Assembly: GCA_964628455.1 (NCBI GenBank)
Contig: CAZVPD010000177.1
Coordinates: forward strand, 1-7,148
Origin: JAQVWU01 sp964628455
GTDB taxonomy: Bacteria; Bacillota; Clostridia; Oscillospirales; CAG-272
Reading direction: 5' to 3'
DNA: 7,148 nucleotides
Every line of letters begins with the position of its first letter. Positions within the stretch are counted from its first letter, which is position 1. Under the pieces are notes generated by a model. That model worked only from the letters and a program-made list of their open reading frames with translations. It was not told the DNA's origin and did not search any database. This document shows, piece by piece, positions 6,017 through 7,148 of the stretch. The position numbers and the translations under genes are program-made.

Positions 6017-6892
6017 CGGAGTGTTATCCGGTCCGGAAATACCGGACGTGACCTGTTTGCGTAAAAATTCCGCCGCCTCGGGGAAGCAGCCGAGAATGAC
6101 GTGACCGGTATCGCGGAGGACGTGTATATCGGCGTCCGGAAACAGGTTCCGGAGCCGCTCCGCCGTTTTGACCGAATCGATCAGGGCGTCGCGGTCCCCT
6201 CCGAAAAACTGAAGGGGTGATTTTATTTTCCGCAGCTGACTGTCGGTAAACACCGGCAGGGATTCCGTGACGGGATTGAAATGCTTCGAGACCAATGCCT
6301 GGAACGCAAGGACCGCCCCGGGCACTTCGGTTTTATGGTAAACGGCCTTGTTCAGCATTTTCTGCCCCGCTTTGCCCAGCATCATATAAAACAAGGCTTT
6401 GAAAATAAAATCCGTTTTTGCGGGGACCAGACCGCCGGCGGTGATCATGGACAGGGCAAGTACCCTTTCCGGTTTACGCATGGCATAGTTGAGGGCATAC
6501 CAGCTTCCGAGACTCATCGTCAGGAAGCATGCTTTTTCGATCTCCAGGGAATCGAGGAGGGAATCGATCCATCCGAATGGTTCACCGCTGTTCAGCGTAC
6601 ATCTCGAAGGCTCGCTGAGTCCGGGTTCACCCGGGATATCGGCGCAGTACAGGCAGAAGTCTCCGATGAAGTACGGTATGCATCCGAGCCAGGCCGCGCT
6701 GTTTGAAACGGAGCCGTGGATCATGATCAGCGGCGGTTTTGACGGGCTGCCGAACCTCAGGACATGTGTCGCCGGTTTTGACGGAACCGTAAAGCGTTCG
6801 AACGGGAAAGCCGTGTATGCGTCCAGTATCTTCCGGTATTCCCCGAGGATCCTGTTTTTACCTTCTTCGGATCTGAAAACCTTATCATTCAT
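6005..6892 (-). CDS. Alpha/beta-fold hydrolase
   Basis: This is a 295-residue cytoplasmic alpha/beta hydrolase with unknown substrate. The core shows PLIMIHGSVSNSAAW (54-68), whose HG supports the oxyanion hole, and then LYCADIPGEPGLSEP (81-95). The nucleophile elbow is TMSLG, with Ser127, at the end of a strand (CFLTMSLGSWYAL, 122-133). The acid is Asp235 in FFGGDRDALI and the base is His264 in DTGHVILG. So Ser-Asp-His is complete, but the first glycine of the usual G-x-S-x-G is a threonine. Between about 155 and 220 is a helical cap region. The ATG at 6892 has AAAGGAG nine bases upstream and overlaps the upstream gene by eight bases, so the two are co-transcribed and probably coupled. The gene ends in its terminator stem. 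An esterase, or a small-molecule hydrolase like those of the meta-cleavage product group, is possible but not shown. Confidence 0.9.
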   Translation of the reverse strand: MNDKVFRSEEGKNRILGEYRKILDAYTAFPFERFTVPSKPATHVLRFGSPSKPPLIMIHGSVSNSAAWLGCIPYFIGDFCLYCADIPGEPGLSEPSRCTLNSGEPFGWIDSLLDSLEIEKACFLTMSLGSWYALNYAMRKPERVLALSMITAGGLVPAKTDFIFKALFYMMLGKAGQKMLNKAVYHKTEVPGAVLAFQALVSKHFNPVTESLPVFTDSQLRKIKSPLQFFGGDRDALIDSVKTAERLRNLFPDADIHVLRDTGHVILGCFPEAAEFLRKQVTSGISGPDNTPAAV

Positions 6893-7148
6893 CGTTCTCT
6901 TCTCCTTTCTCCCCGTTCATACCGCAAAGCGCCCCGAATGTCTCGACGATCCTGCCGATAAACTGCGGCGTCCCCCAAAAAACGTATTTTGCCGTTTCGG
7001 TTTCCGGATAATAAAGAAAATCGAATCGCTTACGATCGCCGGGGCCGCTTTCGCCGTTGAGCACGGCGAGCATGAGATTCGAGATCCTCGACGCTTCTTC
7101 GGAATTCTGTTCTTTGATCTCGATGACGGCGGACACGCTGATCCTGTC
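6885..7148 (-). CDS. Unrecognised protein, probably cut at its 5' end by the window edge
   Basis: I do not recognise this family. The frame is open from the right edge to TGA at 6887-6885, giving 88 residues. A GTG at 7136, with AGGA five bases before it, could start an 83-residue protein. However, the in-frame sequence upstream (DRIS before VSAVIEIKEQ) continues naturally as a beta-strand, so a longer gene running off the window is at least as likely. The protein is soluble, with a likely helix at NSEEASRISNLMLAVLNGE, then KRFDFLYYPETETAKYVFWG, which looks like two beta strands, then FIGRIVETFGALCGMNG and a charged tail. It overlaps the hydrolase start by eight bases, implying a shared operon and possibly a related role. 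Confidence 0.6.
   Translation of the reverse strand, partial: DRISVSAVIEIKEQNSEEASRISNLMLAVLNGESGPGDRKRFDFLYYPETETAKYVFWGTPQFIGRIVETFGALCGMNGEKGEENDE

Noticed and set aside
1..7148. CRISPR array, tRNA or rRNA gene, transposase or insertion sequence
   Set aside because: No regularly spaced repeats of suitable length, no cloverleaf or rRNA-like sequence, and no transposase motif were seen on either strand.

Overview
The window looks like a piece of a Bacillota (Firmicutes) chromosome, most likely of the class Clostridia. Four things suggest this: strong AGGAGG-type ribosome binding sites, a Gram-positive lipoprotein signal on PstS, tandem TTTACA boxes of the Gram-positive PhoP type, and Pst proteins that read like clostridial ones. 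Every supported gene lies on the minus strand, so transcription runs from high to low coordinates. A run of ten N at 729-738 points to a draft assembly or metagenome bin.

Layout in the direction of transcription: (1) 7148-6885, the 3' part of an unrecognised gene, overlapping by 8 bases (2) an alpha/beta hydrolase (6892-6005) that ends inside its own intrinsic terminator; (3) a strong sigma-A-like promoter and a 340-residue alpha/alpha-toroid protein of the prenyltransferase/squalene-cyclase fold superfamily (5838-4816); (4) a 255-base intergenic stretch full of short inverted repeats; (5) an AAA_14/DUF4143 ATPase (4560-3361) with visibly lower GC than the pst genes; (6) a PhoP-type promoter followed by pstS-pstC-pstA-pstB (3235 to beyond the left edge), the high-affinity phosphate ABC importer.

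The pst genes work as one unit. PstS captures phosphate outside the membrane, PstC and PstA form the channel, and PstB hydrolyses ATP. pstC and pstA overlap as ATGA, pstB follows pstA after 9 bases, and a hairpin sits between pstS and pstC. The leader upstream of pstS has a perfect tandem 11-mer plus a third near-copy next to a -10 box, the layout expected for induction by phosphate starvation. pstB is cut by the left edge.

The most notable observation is that PstS is circularly permuted. The half holding the REEGSGTR phosphate loop, normally C-terminal, comes first after the lipobox, and the normally N-terminal half comes last, ending at ITNWSEILG. I see no clearly new multi-gene system here. 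The remaining points of interest are regulatory DNA, an assembly gap in pstA that is probably mis-sized, and the poorly characterised toroid and partial proteins.
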